Shown here: positions 5,725 to 6,243 of the stretch, piece by piece | Numbering within the stretch: the first letter of the stretch is position 1 | How the letters are laid out: each line of letters begins with the position of its first letter | Origin: Roseburia sp. AF12-17LB | GTDB taxonomy: Bacteria; Bacillota; Clostridia; Lachnospirales; Lachnospiraceae | Direction: 5' to 3' | Length of the DNA stretch: 6,243 bases | Assembly: GCF_003479605.1 (NCBI RefSeq) | Contig: NZ_QUHR01000025.1 | Coordinates: forward strand, 1-6,243 | Translations under genes and position numbers: made by a program | The notes under the pieces: generated by a model | What the model was told of the DNA's origin: nothing | What the model saw: only the letters and a program-made list of their open reading frames with translations | The model's database searches: none

Positions 5725-5964
5725 TCACCACGTATCTAAACGATCCTCTGCATCAACCCATACTTGCATTTCTCCATCCAAGTATAATCTTGCATATTCT
5801 AATGGATTATCAATAGCCAAAGCATTCAACGAACACTGGGAGCCGGGAGTAGTTCTCAATCCTTCCTCTGCCTTATTGCAATCAATTCTAAGCACTACAT
5901 TTTCAAACGTGGTTACATCTATGCTATTACATTGCGGATTATATCTTGCATAAATCAATCTCAT
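5725..5964 (-). CDS. Small hypothetical protein, DUF6061-like
   Basis: A 79-aa acidic protein beginning MRLIYARYNPQCNSIDVTTFENVVLRIDC. I recognise the MxLIYARYN opening and the IDV...IDC strand pattern as resembling DUF6061 proteins common in gut Clostridia; this is from memory, not a search. The second half (LNALAIDNPLEYARLYLDGEMQVWVD) looks helical with a conserved NDP-like NP-x-x-YA motif. There is no signal peptide, membrane segment or DNA-binding motif. AAAGGA (5975-5980) lies 10 nt before the ATG. It is the last gene before the right end and reads inward, upstream of but separate from sdpRI. Its function is unknown. It could be cargo or a host-derived passenger. Confidence 0.7.
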   Translation of the reverse strand: MRLIYARYNPQCNSIDVTTFENVVLRIDCNKAEEGLRTTPGSQCSLNALAIDNPLEYARLYLDGEMQVWVDAEDRLDTW

Positions 5965-6066
5965 ATCTTATCTGTCCTTTCCTTAATTTTCTAAAAGTTT
6001 TGAAAGCATTTCAATCCGTTCTTCCTGCCATTTTCATTTCATGTTATAATTTGTTACTGGATTTTC

Positions 6067-6144
6067 TTTCCCTTAATTTTGCCCTTGTGAGCATTCGTAA
6101 CATGAGGGAAAAGGATATAACACAAGGGAAAGCATAAGGGCAAA
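6067..6144. repeat. Right-end cluster of arm-type integrase binding motifs
   Basis: Five copies of the AAGGG(A/C)AAA-type motif occur: TTTCCCTT (6067-6074) and TTTTGCCCTT (6077-6086) on the minus strand; AGGGAAAA (6105-6112), AAGGGAAA (6124-6131) and AAGGGCAAA (6136-6144) on the plus strand. The pair at 6067-6086 matches 18 of 20 bases of the left pair 85-104, with the same 12-bp spacing between CCCTT cores. CCCTTGTG (6082-6089) is also inverted at 6121-6128. The repeats end about 20 bp before the proposed attR core. Confidence 0.6.
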
Positions 6145-6165
6145 CTCACTCGCTACAAATTTAGC

Positions 6166-6175
6166 ATTTTCAAGG
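6166..6175. repeat. Candidate attR core (direct repeat with 41-50)
   Basis: This is the second ATTTTCAAGG copy. It is followed by GGTTGCGGACTTCAC, presumed host sequence. No tRNA or recognisable gene end is seen in 6176-6243, so the target is probably intergenic or a gene not identifiable from 68 bp. Confidence 0.6.
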
Positions 6176-6243
6176 GGTTGCGGACTTCACGAGGATAAGA
6201 TATAACAGTTAATAAATGTTATGAATTAAGTCAAATCAAAACT

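Larger units (their letters stand above)
41..6175. mobile_element. Integrative and mobilizable element (IME), about 6.1 kb, apparently complete
   Basis: The interval is bounded by a 10-bp direct repeat and holds, in order, an integrase, a repressor, an excisionase-like gene, a non-coding candidate oriT, a relaxase, a cargo operon and a small hypothetical gene. Clusters of related short repeats lie just inside both ends, as expected for arm sites of a Tn916-type integrase. Joining the two flanks across one repeat copy gives CCCCT-ATTTTCA-AGGGG, a 5-bp inverted repeat around 7 bp, which is a sensible core for a tyrosine recombinase and supports the chosen ends. There is no secretion or replication gene, so it is an IME rather than a self-transmissible ICE or plasmid. 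Flanks 1-40 and 6176-6243 are AT-rich with no recognisable gene. The main uncertainty is the exact boundary, because the repeat is short. Confidence 0.75.

Noticed and set aside
6022..6050. Plus-strand promoter with a perfect TATAAT at 6045-6050
   Set aside because: The -35 position (TTCCTG) fits poorly and no gene follows before the element end.
5946..6137. 63-codon plus-strand open frame at the right end
   Set aside because: It runs through the integrase arm-motif cluster, lacks a ribosome binding site and resembles no known protein.
6176..6243. Insertion into the 3' end of a tRNA gene
   Set aside because: No tRNA-like fold or TTC-loop sequence is seen in the flanks or repeats.

Overview
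The window reads as one complete, compact integrative and mobilizable element (IME) of about 6.1 kb with short stretches of host DNA on both sides. AGGAGG-type ribosome binding sites, moderate-to-low GC, a Tn916-style integrase, a MobA/MobL-like relaxase and an SdpR/SdpI pair all point to a Firmicute, most likely a gut Clostridia/Lachnospiraceae member. This taxonomic guess is inference.

Layout. Host DNA covers 1-40. A 10-bp repeat, ATTTTCAAGG, at 41-50 and again at 6166-6175 is the proposed attL/attR core. Just inside each end lies a cluster of AAGGG(A/C)AAA motifs (79-126 and 6067-6144), proposed as arm-type integrase sites. From left to right the element carries: a tyrosine integrase (minus, 143-1441); an XRE-family repressor (minus, 1526-2146); a divergent control region with two promoters and two near-identical palindromic operators (2178-2303); a small excisionase-like wHTH protein (plus, 2322-2552); a 350-bp non-coding leader with nested inverted repeats that is the best oriT candidate (2553-2902); a 508-aa relaxase (plus, 2903-4429); a perfect 44-nt palindrome acting as a likely bidirectional terminator (4425-4468); a two-gene sdpR-sdpI cargo operon (minus, 5467-4515) with its own promoter and two matching operators; a short DUF6061-like protein (minus, 5725-5964); and the right end.

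How it may work. The XRE protein probably represses its own gene and the xis/mob transcript. When repression is lifted, Xis and Int would excise the element as a circle, and the relaxase would nick oriT so that a co-resident conjugative element could transfer it. I see no replication gene, coupling protein, type IV secretion gene or MobC-like accessory protein, so transfer should depend on a helper. The AT-richer sdpRI operon looks like separately acquired cargo. By analogy with Bacillus subtilis it could give immunity to an Sdp-type toxin or act in envelope-stress sensing, but no toxin gene is present.

No CRISPR array, rRNA, tRNA or insertion sequence is visible.
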